Source of the DNA: Turbatrix aceti
Lineage: Eukaryota > Nematoda > Chromadorea > Rhabditida > Panagrolaimidae
Assembly: GCA_963969345.1 (NCBI GenBank)
Contig: OZ017770.1
Location: forward strand, 11,278,180-11,342,179
Length of the DNA stretch: 64,000 nt
Direction: 5' to 3'
Positions 21,511-33,093 of the stretch are shown piece after piece (position 1 is the first letter of the stretch; each line of letters begins with the position of its first letter). A model generated the notes under the pieces. It saw nothing but the letters and a program-made list of their open reading frames with translations. It ran no database searches and was not told the DNA's origin. Made by a program: the position numbers and the translations under genes.

Positions 21511-24500
21511 AAGAACAATAATGGTATCACATTGCCACCAAGTGCTGCCTCATTATTACAATGCGCACCGAGCAAATGAGGCAAGCTTGCTGTTTATGAG
21601 AAGTAACGGCAAAAACCTGAAAAAAAGAACATAACGACTCTTCTTTTGTCATTATAACCTGTACCCCTGTATAGCCATCCTGTAAAATTTGTGTCCCTTG
21701 ATATTATTATTTTCCTATTGCCACATAACGTACTCATATAATTGCGATTTGCTTCAACGATTTCTCTCTATTGTCATTGATCATACCACTAAATCACTGT
21801 ACGACAGTTGTTGCCTGTCTACATGGGTTACCTTTGTAGTCAAACTTTGATAAATAACTTTAATGAACTTTTTTGTATGACATTACTTCTTGCGTATACC
21901 AATTTATTTCTTGTTTTTTTGTTTCGATTTTTTTATGAATATTCATAAATCCTGCTGTCGTCAGAGGTGATCAACATATTGATGCAAACCGGAAACGGTG
22001 CTCTACGATACCCTATACGCTTCTATTATATTTTGTTTTAACCCTGCAAACAATTGACTGACCTTTCTTGGAAGTGTAAAAACCCATTTTTAGGTACTCT
22101 GTTTTTTTCTCGACGAAGCTATAAAAACAGAGCGCCGCGCAGACATCAACATCTCCCTTCAATCCTTTTCCAACAGAATTCGAGAGTAGTGTTTTCCGAA
22201 CTTTGACTGTGGTCAAGCGCAGATCACTTTTCCTTCTCCCGGTGTCCGTCAGTCTCGCCGACTGCCGGTTTGATCATTTCTTATTTGTGTTTTCCTGAAC
22301 AAAATGAGAACATCGTGAATTTACACCGGACTATGGTTTATGTTCAGGGGCTCGGGTAGCTGGTATGAAAATTTTGTCAATCTAAAGGTATCACGACACG
22401 ATACATAATTACGGGGTACTTTTGTAATGCAAAGTAGTTTGCAGTCGCACATGTATTTCAGATGTCATGTAAATAATGAGCGTGTGAGTTATGTAGTTCT
22501 TTCTATTTTAGGGATACCTTTATTTCATCAACACTAATCAACCGTAATTCTTTTGTGTTGATTTTTTACGTGTTTTGTTTGTTTAATAAAAAAAATTATA
22601 AAATCAAAGTATTACGCATACCACTAATAGTTTTTTTATGCCGATGTCATGTCTCTCCTCTTGTTTCTCCGGAAACATACAGCAGAAATGATACTTTTTA
22701 ATTAAGTGCAATTACTCATACTACATTCATTTAACGACAAAAAATGAATCATTTCGTTAGTTGCACGCGAAATGATTCATCCGGAGGCGGTGGCTAACTC
22801 ATTGTTTGCTTTTGTTTTTATTTATTTATTTTGTTAAAAACTTTGCTTGCTCATAATCATTACCTTTAACACGTAGTTTTGTTTAAACTCTATGGTATCT
22901 TAAATAACATTGTTCGATATCGGTTATTTATACTTAGTTTAGGGGCATACATAAATGAAGCGCATAGAGAAATGCTTGTGGACTTAAAACGTATACTTGA
23001 TTGCATTGACTTACACCGCGTAATCAATCGTCTTCATCGTATGTATAGCAAATATCTACAACTAGTGTCTGTGATTTTTAAGCTGCTTAACACCATAGGG
23101 GGATAATATGAAAATAACCCCTAACCAGAGCTAAAGAATAAAGATGATCTTTGTAGGTTTTTTCTTAATTTGGTGGTGATGAAACTGACCGATCCTAACT
23201 GACCGGTATATTTGTCCTCAATGTGTAAATACGAGTGTTTACCTTCATCCACTGATCTTAATGGTTCGTTCACACATTGTTTTACTGTGACCCTCTCGTT
23301 TTCTTTTATTTTGCGATCTGCTTTCAACTCCTCCATCTCTTGTTTTAGAAAAAACCTAATGTGGTTATCGGTAGGTACCTGTTTATTTTAAACTTTTACC
23401 GTTCTCAAATTTTTTTCAAGCAGTTAATTTTTTACCTACGTTTTGTGTTGTAACTCCCCTTAATTTCGTAGAAAAAAAGTTGCGTTTGTTTTGTAAATAA
23501 ATCACGATGATACATGTTTGTCAATTTTTTTTGATTTTATCAATTTTTGTGATAAAAATGCGGTTGGTGTTTCATTTTTTACTTATTTTTTTTGTACCTC
23601 ATCAATTTTGCACAGATTAAAATACTGTTGTGCACACTCATACGTCAACTTATGATCACCACGATTCGCTGTTTCCTGTATGTAGTATTTTATTGTGATA
23701 TTTGGTCGTGCAAAAGTTGCTAAAAACCAAAACAAAAAATGGCAGAAAAAATGCAATACGATGTCGAATAGATCGTATGTTGTAGAGAATTGAAGCAGTT
23801 TTGCGCTTAGTCAGTCATGCTCGAGGTATCTGTCTTTTGTGTATTTCAGGATTATGCCGACTCATGTAAATCATGTTTCTGCATAAACCACTTTTCTTCT
23901 ATGCGCATTATTGTGAACTGTGTTGTTGTCCTGTTCCTCTGCGCCGTGATACACATACACTCCAGGTAGAGGCGTAAAGAGCTGTTATTAAAACGAAACG
24001 ATTTGTGGTTCAACTTGATGTTTCAGTCTGTTTCATTTATTTTCATTCACATATTTATCGAATAACCTTTTTGATGTGTGCTTCTTAAATTCATGCTAGT
24101 TGAAAACACCACAATCAAAAGTTGTCTGGAATGCGAATGCGAAAGTGAAGAAGCAACGTGATTGGGATATTTTTTCACCCTTTTTTGGACGTCATTCCTG
24201 CTGTCTACCCGGAAACACACCGTCCTACGCAATGGTGCTTTAAAATACTTTTTCCACTTACTTTTTTGGGCTGCCCCGGTAGAATAGATGATGCTGATGC
24301 AACCTGTGTTTTTTTTCAACGTCTGCAACAGCATGGATTTAATTGTTGTCTAATTCTAACTGCGTATCATAAAAAAGTAAAATCATTTGACGTATTGAAA
24401 AGGTAAAAGTCCCCTCAAACCTTTATGTTTTCTGGAATCGTAAAAATATTTTATATAACTTCTAACAAGGTGGATATTTGATGGCGCAGTATAAAACAAA

Positions 24501-25123
24501 TTTTAATCACGCCCTCTCCCGTTGTTTCTGTCTGCAGGCTATATTAAAGTTTTTTGGTAAAGTTAACTTGGGTATTATCTCCTCTATATATATGGGGGTG
24601 AATGAAAAAATCTCGTGTTTTTTTTGCTTTCTCCTTTTTTTAATCCAAAATAACAATTAAAAATTTTGGCGTTGTTTCAACAAAATTGTAAATCCGCTAC
24701 TTTTTTGTCGTTGTCTCTGGGTAAACACAACAGAAAAAATTATCAACTTGATCTTAAAGTTTTTTCTTCGACCATGCTAGCCAGCCAATGCCACGCAATA
24801 CATAATCGGGAACAGAAACAGGACACGATGTGGGTCTATCAATTAGCAGATTTGCTCTTGGTGGTGTAAAAAGGAAGGAAGAAGCGCCGAGACGCACTGC
24901 ACACTGCCTGCTGTAATACCCACTACTATGATACTACAAGCAAACATATCATTTCAAGCTCTTTGGTGTGCGATAATGGCGGCTCGTTTTTTGTGTACTA
25001 ACAAAATTATCGTTAAAGCAATTAAATTTATTTCTCTATTCTGATTGCAACATTCCTGTTATTTTTTACTAACACCTCGCGCACATTAGATAAAGACAAA
25101 TAATTAAATATATGATTTTTCAG
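21511..25123. other. 3.6-kb gap without recognisable genes
   Basis: AT-rich sequence between the GPCR and the nuclear receptor. It probably contains one or more unidentified 5' exons and the promoter of the receptor. Open frames here (22879-23106, 23121-23336, 24047-24334 and others) lack domains, splice support or protein-like composition. A TATA-like element at 22120 is listed separately. Confidence 0.45.
22120..22127 (+). promoter_or_regulatory. TATA-like element
   Basis: TATAAAAA is followed by a GC-rich stretch and a pyrimidine-rich TCAACATCTCCC block about 25-35 nt downstream, resembling a core promoter reading toward the nuclear receptor. The position is suggestive only. Confidence 0.25.
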
Positions 25124-28033
25124 AAACTGCCGCGAACGTTTTACCTAGTTCCGGCGCCGACTTCAAAGTCGTCGCAGCCACTGCGAATTGTGCGACCAGC
25201 TCGACCGCTGGTTGCTGGATCGTCCAATGGAGTGACAGTTGCGAGAAGTGCATCCTCAAGGCCCCAGCCGTCACACGTTGTCACTACAGCTACAACCATG
25301 AATAAAAATGGAGAAAGAGCTGGTGCCCCATTAACATCATCATCAATAGGACCGTCGTCGACGAAGCCACCTGTTCATATCATAACCGATGCAGACAGAC
25401 AGCCTAAAACCTATTCCTCATATTCATCATACTCACAGAAAGAGACCAATGATTCGCCAGATTCATTGCCAGAGGATCAGCTTGAAATGAGTCAGACAAC
25501 AACCGCGGAATATGAATACTGGAATGACGTCTGTGAAGAAAGCGTAAATTGCATCGATGATACGGAAGCGTCTGATGAACAGCTAACAGTCGATGGGTCA
25601 TCAGGAATTGCACTTTACCAACCGTTGCAGCATCGAATTATCGAAAATCACCATCAGAAGTACTACAAATATGCCAGGTTAATTTTTTTCTTTTTGATAC
25701 AACCTTCTTTGTCAAACAAACAACAATTATTTTTCCACTACGTTTACTAGTCTATTACACGTGCTTACTCAATGACACTTTTTATCGCGTGTTTGGGAAT
25801 GATTGATCTCAATTTAGAATTTTCCTATTATCGAATAACATACACGCCGGGTAAAACAACACAAAATTTTCATTTCCTTTTTTTCAACCCCCAAAGCAGG
25901 TTTAACACAAGGACATAACATAATGATGCGTATGTTGTACAGCATAATGAAAATTAATCAATATAGAGTATTTTTGTAAGATCATAAAGTGATCCGTATC
26001 AGTACAAGAACTACGTTTGCTATAATATTTTCCTGGTTAAAAATAAAGTTTTCAGGATGCGTAACCAACCTACTCCAATAGAGAGTCAACCCGCTTCTAA
26101 TCTTAGCAATCTGATAAACAACGACGAAGCGACGTGCGCTGTATGCGGAGATAGCTGCGCAAAATTACACTATGGTGTTTTGGCTTGTTATGGTTTGTTT
26201 TCTTCTGAAATTTTTTTATCACTCTTGATGATTTATTGCAGGCTGCAAAGGCTTTTTCCGTCGAACGCTTACCGGAAAGTATCGTTATGTATGTCGTTTT
26301 GGAAACAACTGCGTTGTTGACAAATGTAAGATTTTTGAGAGAAAAAATTTCCACAATGCGAAGACAAAAACCTTAAATTTCTAATTTCAGTCCAACGAAA
26401 TAGCTGTCGGTTTTGTCGTTTCAACAGATGCCTAGAAGTGGGCATGGATCCAAACGCCGTGCGACCCGACCGAGATCTTACTGGTAAACAAAAAGTACCC
26501 CGAGTCCGGAAAAGACAATTAGATGAAGAACTGATAAATCACATGGTAAGAAAAAAGCTGTAACTTTTATCTACAAAATATTTTTTTGCAGATGCGGTTG
26601 CAAGGAGATGATTGGTCGCGAAAGATTCCCGTTGACGCAAAGATGCTTCTCATGCAACTGCTCAACATTGAATCAAAAGTATCAAAGGGTGAAAACATGA
26701 GATATTCAACAAATGAAAAATCAGATTTACAACCTAGCGTTTCATTGCGAGAACTGTTTGAACAAAAACCAAATATGAATGGTCGACGCACAGAGGTAAA
26801 TTTTTTTTATTAGAAAAATTGACAAAAAAAATTGCAGATGTGTTACGAACCCTATCGTATGGCACGTAGCGATGAACTTTCCAAAATTGCGCATCGTGGC
26901 GCCCTAGCAGCTGTAGACTGGGTAGACAGTCTCTCCGAAATTGGTGAATTCATCGACACAGAAGACAAAATAGCTCTTGTCAAGGCTTGCTACGCGCCTT
27001 TGACAATTTTTAATTTTTCAGCGCGAACGGCGCAAAACACAAAAAATCCCGACATTCTCTGTCTTTGTTCGTACTCTTATGTGCCACGAAAGCTACCACC
27101 TGAGTTTAATGGCACAAAGTAGGTTTTTTATAATAATAACAAAACAGTTTGATCCGATATTTTTTTAGTCACCTGTCAAACAATTTAATAGATCGCACAC
27201 TTAATGAACTTGTCGCACCGCTTCGAAAGCTCAACCTCCGTGAGGAAGAAGTTGTTCCGTTGAAAGCTATTATTATCCTGAATATTCGTAAGAACAAAAA
27301 AAATGATTGTAATGAAATGAAATTTCAGACGCCAAAGGCCTATCACCGCAAGCCCAGCAACTGGTTGCCGATCTCCGTGACAAGATTCAAGACATGTTGT
27401 TCCAGATAGTAAAAGAACTCCATCATCCTACGCATAATCCTTCGTCTCGGTTTGGGAACTTGCTCTTACTATTGCCAACGATTACTGTAAGATACTAAAC
27501 TTTTTATGTTGTACATGTAATACATAATTTTTTAGACATTGTCTACTGTCATGTGCGAAAATATGCAGTTTTGCCAAGTTTTTGGTTCAAATTCAAAGCT
27601 TGAGCCCATATTCTACGAACTTTTCGATGGTCCAAATAAGGATGCCACCATGATCAATCCGACTTTCTTTGATTCCAGTGAATCGACGTTCCATTCGTTA
27701 ACTGTCAACGCAACGGACACAAGTTTTCCGGTTGAAACAATAGATACATCAACACAAACCGATTTTGAATACTACGTATCTCCCATAAATTCGTCGTCTT
27801 CTGCGTCACTTTATAGCAATATATCATCGGCAGAGTATGGACGTAATCAATCATCACCAACAACAAATGATCTTCATAACATAACAAATCATCATCAATC
27901 CGCCGAATCAATGGATGATATGAATTTTAATTCATTTGACAACATTTTAGGTAATTCATCGTTAGTAGACGAATTTTCGACAGATGCATATTTTGATCCA
28001 ACCTGCCAAAATTTATTTGACCTCGTTCGTTGA
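25124..28033 (+). CDS. HNF4-derived nuclear hormone receptor (5' end not located)
   Basis: Nine exons (25124-25677, 26056-26192, 26242-26325, 26391-26545, 26592-26795, 26838-27118, 27169-27287, 27329-27486, 27536-28033) join in frame to 729 residues ending at a stop. The first exon opens after TTTTTCAG, so an upstream exon with the ATG is probable, although an in-frame ATG at 25112 could serve. Domain order: a long disordered Ser/Thr-rich A/B region (about 185 residues), then a two-zinc-finger DBD starting CAVCGDSC with P-box CYGCKG and second finger CRFGNNC...CRFCRFNRC, a basic hinge, and an LBD containing [13 protein letters not shown], the HNF4-type helix signature. The C-terminal 140 residues are Ser/Asn-rich. 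It should be a DNA-binding transcription factor; ligand and targets are unknown. Nematodes carry hundreds of such HNF4-derived receptors and I cannot assign an orthologue. Confidence 0.88.
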
Positions 28034-28482
28034 AAAAAAAGAACCAAAAAAAACAAGAAAAAACATCATTCTCATTAAGTAATAATTCATGTGATTGTTA
28101 TGTAATATAGTGAATAATAACATTTGATTTATCATTAATTGACTTTGATGTGAATTTTTTTGCACCAATTAATGTTGTTGTTGCATTGTTTATTTGTTGA
28201 ACGATATGGGTAAACTAGTGCAGACTTAATGGCGATGCGACAATATAAAAAATACGGCAACGTTTTTTTGTTACTTTCTTCAAAGATTTTCCAACTACGA
28301 TAATTTAGTTTTGAGATAAAAATATACATATAATAAATCTGATTTTTTGCATCAAACGGCAGTGCCATCAAAACCCCCTTTGTGAGTTTAAGTTGCGAGA
28401 CAAGCCTAATTTCCTCACACAAAGATTCGTGGAATATTAATACAACTTTATCTCACCTTGTGCCCCAATTACCGCAATACCA
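28034..28482. other. Convergent 3' intergenic region, nuclear receptor / VMP1
   Basis: This 449-nt AT-rich stretch lies between two 3' ends. AATAAA on the minus strand at 28189-28194 could serve VMP1, although it is about 290 nt past its stop. No gene is seen. Confidence 0.4.
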
Positions 28483-30590
28483 TCAAACAGTCTTTTTTTC
28501 AACTTTTGGGTTGTTGACGCGCTTGTGATACTGTTGTGCAAGCGAGTTGACAATGGACAAGAGAAAACCCGCAATCATGAGAGTGACAACAATAGAGATT
28601 ATATTTTGCAGAAAAGTAGCTTGTTCGTTGATTTCAGTACCAGCAGGACGATGGAGCTTGTTCTTCTGTTTTGTGAAGAACTCCGTCAGCGGTGCTTCAA
28701 GCAGAGGGCCGACGCTTGGAATGAGACGTATCTGGGAAATGAAATTTTCTACGTGATGCTGACTAAAGGCGAGAATGACGAAAAACATCTGAAAAAAATG
28801 TTCAATAAAAATCTTGGAAGAAGTTACTAACCTGAACGTGCATTTTGACTAAAGCCTTGCCAATGAGTGTAGCTCCAAAGAACGTCCAGAATGGGATTCC
28901 AAAGTGACCGCATGTGATACCGGCAAAATCAAACACCGGATTGGGAATAGAAGCAAAGAGCAGGATTCCAAAAAATCCAGTTTGTTTCACAATCTGTTCG
29001 ACGAAAATCTTAGCACGATCCAAAAAAGACTGTTCTTCGCTGTCGGCATTCATGCGGCCTTGTTGTAACTCCAAAAATTCTCTGTAGTCAGGATCGTCAG
29101 GGGTTTCGCCGGTCTGGCTGGCTCCCCGAGCGACAAAATACGGTGGAAGTTCACCGATAGCCGTGCCAACTCCCCACATTAGCGATTCGATGCGAACCTT
29201 GCTAACGATGGACCAAATGCTGATGGCAGCCGCCGTATTGCCAACTTTCTCCGGACATGTGACACTGAAAATTTAGCAATATGGTATTGTAAAATTGTGA
29301 ATTATATTTGATGGTTCAAAAATTGCTCGGTGTCCGGTTGTGGTTTGGAAAACTAGTTTGTCCAAAATAATAACCGCAGTGAAATTATAAAAACTTCTAG
29401 CCGTGAAAAAATTAATCCCCCACAGTTGCGCTAACAAAAATAGAAACCATTCATAGAAAATTACCATACAGAGGATATGGCAAAGAAAATGTACCTTATT
29501 GCAAACAATTTCAACCTGTCAATACCTGAGCATGCTTAGCTACAACTCTAAGAAATTTCTAGGAATATAGACGAGCAGAGTCAAAACAAAGCCTATAGTT
29601 TGAAAATCGTCAGTCGGTTACGTCAGCAATAAACTTTGCGTGAATTTCACAAATTGTGGGACAAAGTCTCATGACAGCTACAACTTTCGTTATTAATGTA
29701 CAGTAGAGTAGTGACCCTAGAAGTAATAAATAGAATGCAGTGCGTGATAAAGAACAAAATATCGAAAACATTATGGCAGAGAAAACGTTACTCAAAAATT
29801 TTTACGAAATCGCTTGAAACTGGTTCTGTAGATAATTGTAAAACAAAAAACATTTTGACAAAAAAAACATATACAGAATTTCAAAAAAACTCACTCAGTA
29901 GGATAAGGAGGTTCCGGAAAATCTAGCGAATTGCACTCGTAAGCAGCCAAAGTCACACGAGCAATATGAGGACCCTGGAATAATCCAAAAAGCTATATCA
30001 CCTACCCAGAACCCAAAAAAACCAACCAAATATATCAGAAAAGTATGCAAACCGCTTCCGAGTCCAATTGAAGAGAGGACACCAAGTCCAATCCAATACA
30101 GACACCATAAGGTTTCTTTTTCAACAGGTCTGACAAACTGTTGATGCTTTCCCGGTAAGTAATAAACGTAAACTAGACTTGCGACGAGGGCAACGATTCC
30201 GGAACCAATAAATTTGTATTTCCACACTCTGAAAATCCACGCTAAAAACCAAACAAGAAAAAACGACCCAAACTGACGTTTTTATAAAATCTATAAACAG
30301 CCATATTAATTCCAGAAAAAAATAGTAAATCGTGGTGCATGGACGTTTCCACAGGACGATTTCTTGTCGTTCAAGATGCCGTAGTGCTCCGGCTGAGGGT
30401 ACGCTTTTTAAACCCCTTCCACTGGGCTGTAAGTAGTGGCTGAAAGAAAACAGCAAAATAAAAATTCGTCTAATAACGATAAAACATACTTTTCACTAGT
30501 CCGCGTGGATAAAGCGGCAAATCTGACATCCTTGATGCTACCGTTGGGCGAACCTCGTTTCAGACTAGACTTCTTTTTACCTTTACCCAT
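28483..30590 (-). CDS. epg-3: VMP1/TMEM49 homologue (EPG-3), autophagy scramblase
   Basis: VMP1 is an ER multi-pass protein of the DedA/VTT superfamily with phospholipid-scramblase activity. It acts in autophagosome closure and ER contact regulation; C. elegans EPG-3 is the counterpart. Exons 30590-30490, 30439-30278, 30228-30027, 29974-29895, 29264-28832 and 28788-28483 give 427 residues (human 406). Near-invariant family stretches are present: [77 protein letters not shown] and [13 protein letters not shown]. The start is Lys-rich (MGKGKKKSS). The long C-terminal tail ends in a basic cytosolic segment after the last helix. One intron (29894-29265, about 630 nt) is much larger than the others. 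The phase closes at every junction. Confidence 0.95.
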
Positions 30591-33093
30591 CACGTTGAAA
30601 GAAATAAGAGAGACGGAGAAGAAGAGAGCGAGACGCCGCAACGATGAGAATAGATAGAAGAGTGCAACGTGGTTATTGAACAACCCAGTATGGTCCCGAC
30701 GCGCTTCGCGTACGCACACAATGTGTCTGGCTCGCTTCACTTTGTGTCATTCACGTTCTCGTTGCCTGTCGCCGCTAATCGCGCGTTTATCTTGCGATTT
30801 TTTTAATCATTTAAACATGGAGTTGTAAAATCCTTTGTTAAAATAGTGTGACCAATTGATGAGGGGGAAATTAATGGAGTGTCGGGGCAAATTTACTCGC
30901 AAAAAAGTCCGTTATATGTATAATAAATTTTTTTCGGTATGCTTTTTTATCCCCCCTCAGTTAAAGCATTTAATTAAAAAACATTGTATAATTATGCTGG
31001 ATTGCGTGTGTTAAGCAGGGGCAAGGTGCGGCGTCGGATGTGTGCACGTAAAATACAAAGCCATCATTGGCTGACATTTACGCCGTTGTATTGTTTCGAG
31101 GGACAAGAATAACACAGTTGCATTTCAATTTTTTTTTTCACCTGACTCTCTACCGAATACAATTACGTCTTTCTAATTTGTATGCATAACAATTATTAAA
31201 TTAATTAGTCACCAACGTATTTTCAAGTGCGTGAGAGGAAAATATAAACAAAAAACTGTAAGAACAAAAATCGCACAAAAGCCTACGCATAAAATTCAGT
31301 TTGTATTCAGAAAAAATTTTTTTCGGTACAAAAAAAATATAAAAAAGACTATGATCTAGCCCAAAATGCCTGCGGATCATGTTAGACGGGAAGGCCGTAG
31401 TTTTGAAGGAAAAAAGCACAGCGGATATGGCTGCAGCCACTAGTCCTTGGCTATGCCACAAGAACCTTGGATTTTTTTGTCTTGAAGATACATCGCAAGG
31501 TATATGCAAAGAATTGCAGCCACAAGGCAGTGCAAATTCCTTGCAAGTTGCAAGGCAAAAACAAAAGCCTCACATTTTCCAGAAGGTATCTTTTAACGTA
31601 TGCAAGGTTGTACCTTTTCTTGTACCTTCAGCCATCAGCCTTACATCAGCCCTCAGGCTGAGGGTTGCAGGAACCCTCAGCGCTAGCCTTCCAGGGTTCT
31701 TGTGGCAGAGCCAGGGTGGCGAAGAGGGGATTCCCATTGGAGTCCCATGGGAAATATCCCGGGATAATTCCCAAATTGTACACAATTTGTCATTTTCGCA
31801 TATCTAAACACGTACAAAAAAAAACACAAATTGTCCATTGCTACGTACCTGCAACACAAGAAAAAATAAATTACCATGCTTTTGTAATGTGCTATTTTTA
31901 AACAAAACATACAAGAAAAAGCACAGGCAAGCTTACTCCCCTATAAAGGGCAAAGTCTACAAAAGCACACAGCAAGAACTATTGTATTAAAAAGTATAAA
32001 AAAGTTGTATCGACTTAAAAAAGCCGATATCTATTTTACCACTCAAAGAACACATAAACTGTAACGCTTGACGTCATGCAGTCTCACAACCATCACAAAG
32101 ATTTTATAAGGCATAAATTCTAGCAGAGTACGGCCTATCCTGTTGTAAATTGGTGCGTCTGTTATCACTTTATGTATTCCATTCAACTGACGATTATATT
32201 TTAGTTTAGCGACTGAATGCCGGTTGTGGCTGTGCATCTCGCTTTTACCCCAGTCCAAGTGATAACGCAAAATCAGGAAGAAAAAATCCCGTCATCACTC
32301 ACAGCATTTTAACGCTGACTCAAAGCAAACACAATACGAACCTAGTATAGCAGGTGTCTGTTGGCCAACAAAATTAAACGTAACCTTTCAAAAACCTCTG
32401 TATTTCTGTTTTTAGTGTAAACGCATTTTTTCTTAGGCTTGTCAGGTTAGATGAAAAAAACATAATCTTGATAAAAAGGTTGCCTTCGTCGTTCATTTTC
32501 CAGCCGTCACGAGAAGATAGGGTTGGCCTCCTGCTCATAAGTGGCACGACAAATAACGTTTACGTTATACCTGGCATTTTTTTTAGCAATGTAGTGCTCT
32601 GTCATTGTTAATATAGAAAATTAACAAAAAAAAGTACATTTTAATCACCAATTAGCGCAGTACACCGACCATATTTTTTCTCACAATTGCTTCTAGCTTC
32701 ACCTATAATTCTGTGCCATATAGGCGGGGTAAAAACATTTGCAAGTTACTTTTAATTTGCAAAGCATAGCTCTTGATAACCATTTGGTTAGGTTGACATT
32801 GATAAATATTATATTTTTTTATGGATCATATTGAGAGTTATAAGTAATTTATCTTCAAATTTAATTAATCGAAGTCAATGAGTCACCTTACCCTGTCTGT
32901 TGTATAGTGCTTCAAGTGCTAACAAAGGAGAGCACAAAGCAATTAAGATTGTAAAAATATAAAATATTTTTTACAAAAAAGTTATAATACCGGTAAATTG
33001 TATGTTTTTAAATATGTAAATATGTGAACGACAAGTTTAGCGTTCTTTTAGTATAAAACATTTACGCTATTTATTTTTTTTTAGTTATAAACC
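30591..33093. promoter_or_regulatory. Divergent intergenic region VMP1 / ABCA with repeat element
   Basis: A 2.5-kb gap between two genes transcribed outward. A block at about 31380-31800 is GC-richer and repeat-like and is listed separately. A poly-T tract ending in TTTTAG at 33084, nine bases before the ABCA ATG, is a likely spliced-leader acceptor. No gene is seen. Confidence 0.45.
31445..31716. repeat. Inverted-repeat element with GC-rich palindromic core
   Basis: The arms CCTTGGCTATGCCACAAGAA (31445-31464, continuing to 31470) and its reverse complement in CCAGGGTTCTTGTGGCAGAG (31691-31710, continuing to 31716) agree at about 23 of 26 positions and flank 220 nt. The interior carries a CCCTCAGGCTGAGGG palindrome. 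A CCCATGGGAAATATCCCGGG block follows at 31744-31763. The composition differs from its AT-rich flanks, suggesting a non-autonomous foldback element. A 142-codon open frame through it is not protein-like. Confidence 0.6.

Noticed and set aside
22879..23106. 75-codon frame starting with TTG
   Set aside because: It has no ATG start, domain or flanking exon signals.
24047..24334. 95-codon minus-strand frame
   Set aside because: Composition is not protein-like, and an overlapping plus-strand frame covers the same stretch.
30408..30740. Separate small ER protein starting MGKGKKK (RAMP4-like)
   Set aside because: The segment splices in phase into VMP1 exon 2, so it is the VMP1 N-terminus.
31379..31807. 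142-codon frame through the 31.4-kb island
   Set aside because: It reads through an inverted repeat and palindromes, and a frame on the other strand covers the same bases. It is repeat-derived and not a gene.
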